Shown here: one piece after another, positions 62,921-64,000 of the stretch | Position numbering within the stretch: position 1 is the first letter of the stretch | How the letters are laid out: every line of letters begins with the position of its first letter | DNA from: Bolinopsis microptera | Taxonomy: Eukaryota; Ctenophora; Tentaculata; Lobata; Bolinopsidae | Direction of reading: 5' to 3' | Assembly: GCF_026151205.1 (NCBI RefSeq) | Contig: NC_087073.1 | Coordinates: 5,043,001 to 5,107,000 of the forward strand | Length of the DNA: 64,000 nt | The notes under the pieces: generated by a model | The model's input: the letters and a program-made list of their open reading frames with translations, nothing else | What the model was told of the DNA's origin: nothing | Database searches by the model: none | Position numbers and translations under genes: made by a program

Positions 62921-64000
62921 ACTGTGAGCGTGTTAAATCCTAGGGTTACACGAGACATTGTAGCCTGTGAGCGTGTAGACCACTCCTCTATCGTTGTTTT
63001 GAGTGTCCGATCCAAAACCAAATCCTAGGATACACGAGGCGTGGTAGCCTTTGAACGTGTAAAATCCTGGGGTTACACGAGACATGGTAGCCTGTGAGCG
63101 TGTAGTCCGCTCCTCTATCGTTGTTTTGAGTGTCTGATCCAAAACCAAATCCTAGGGTACAAGAGACGTGGAAGCCTGTGAGCGTGTTAGAGTCTGTTAA
63201 GTGTTAGAGTCCTAGGGTTACACGAGACGTGGTAGTCTGTGAGCGTGTTAAATCCTAAGGTTACATGAGACTTGGTAGCCTGTGAGTGTGTTAAATCCTG
63301 GGGTTACACGAGACGTGGTAGTCTATGAGCGTGTAGACCACTCCTCTATCGTTGTTTTGAGTGTCCGATCCAAAACCAAATCCTAGGATACACGAGGCGT
63401 GGTTGCCTTTGAACGTGTAAAATCCTGGGGTTACACGAGACATGGTAGCCTGTGAGCGTGTAGTCCGCTCCTCTATCGTTGTTTTGAGTGTCCGATCCAA
63501 AACCAAATCCTAGGGTACACGAGACGTGGAAGCCTGTGAGCGTGTTAGAGTCTGTTAAGTGTTAGAGTCCTAGGGTTACACGAGACGTGGTAGTCTGTGT
63601 GCGTGTTAAATCCTAAGGTTACATGAGACTTGGTAGCCTGTGAGCGTGTTAAATCCTGGGGTTACACGAGACGTGGTAGTCTATGAGCGTGTAGACCGCT
63701 CCTCTATCGTTGTTTTGAGTGTCCGATCCAAAACCAAATCCTATGATACACGAGGCGTGGTAGCCTGTGAACGTGTAAAATCCTGGGGTTACACGAGACA
63801 TGGTAGCCTGTGAGCGTGTAGACCGCTCCTCTATCGTTGTTTTGAGTGTCCGATCCAAAACCAAATCTTAGGGTACGAGACGTGGAAGCCTGTGAGCGTG
63901 TTAGAGTCTGTTAAGTGAGTCCTAGGGTAACACGAGACGGTGCTAAATCCTGGGGTTACACGACACATGGTAGCCTGTGAACGTGTCAAATCCTGGTGTT
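62921..64000. repeat. 358 bp satellite array reaching the window end
   Basis: CTCCTCTATCGTTGTTTTGA recurs at about 62982, 63340 and 63698, and a second time within each unit at about 63110, 63468 and 63826, so the higher-order period is 358 bp with two related halves. Sub-units of about 41 bp (AAATCCTGGGGTTACACGAG...) build each half. Three units are visible, the last slightly degenerate. Confidence 0.93.

Noticed and set aside
62363-63864. Repeated 64-71 codon ORFs in the satellite
   Set aside because: Same ORF recurs every 358 bp because the DNA repeats; no coding signs.
62921-64000. CRISPR-like regular repeats
   Set aside because: Units are contiguous satellite sequence in a eukaryotic genome, without unique spacers or cas genes.
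1-64000. tRNA, rRNA or snRNA genes
   Set aside because: Looked for TTCGA-type T-loops and long conserved RNA blocks; none convincing.

Overview
The window looks like nuclear DNA of an invertebrate animal, probably a non-bilaterian metazoan. It is AT-rich, has spliced genes with GT-AG introns of about 100 bp to more than 10 kb, and carries single-copy eukaryotic housekeeping genes (NSUN5, RPAP3, PELP1, ECD, CCDC22, EMC8/9, NUBPL, ADO). Two long introns contain whole genes, and several start codons sit just behind acceptor-like AG sites, which would suit a lineage with nested genes and spliced-leader trans-splicing such as ctenophores. That assignment is inference; nothing seen here proves the taxon.

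Layout. (1) About 1-13.8 kb is an LTR retrotransposon of the Ty3/Gypsy type in plus orientation: gag, pol joined by a -1 frameshift signal, then two separate membrane-protein ORFs, the second with the hallmarks of a class I fusion glycoprotein. A promoter-bearing 3' LTR is inferred at about 12.2-13.8 kb; the 5' LTR is not in the window. A small Ly6/uPAR-like ORF lies antisense in front of gag. (2) 13.8-16.8 kb is repeat-rich with a foldback element. (3) 16.8-30.6 kb is one minus-strand gene for an SV2-like 12-TM transporter in ten exons; its 10.7 kb second intron holds a plus-strand GPCR gene, a minus-strand gene for a secreted cysteine-rich protein, a truncated Penelope-like element with a GIY-YIG domain, and an 880 bp hAT-type element. 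(4) 31.3-40.2 kb is NSUN5, whose 7.1 kb first intron contains three complete same-strand genes with no or few introns: RPAP3, PELP1-like and ECD. (5) 40.7-48.9 kb holds CCDC22, EMC8/9, NUBPL and ADO, all on the minus strand with short spacers. (6) 49.3-64 kb is a transposon and satellite region: a LINE inserted into an older LINE, a frame-broken LINE remnant carrying a hAT MITE, a 4.1 kb element with perfect 27 bp terminal inverted repeats that contains a LINE-type reverse-transcriptase ORF, and a 358 bp satellite running off the end.

The host genes cover RNA polymerase/R2TP assembly (RPAP3, ECD), ribosome production (NSUN5, PELP1), endosomal sorting (CCDC22), ER membrane insertion (EMC8/9), mitochondrial Fe-S assembly (NUBPL) and thiol oxidation (ADO). 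They do not form one pathway. NSUN5, ECD, CCDC22 and ADO, and also the Penelope-like element, show one frame break each with recognisable family sequence on both sides, so either residual sequencing indels or real lesions must be considered.
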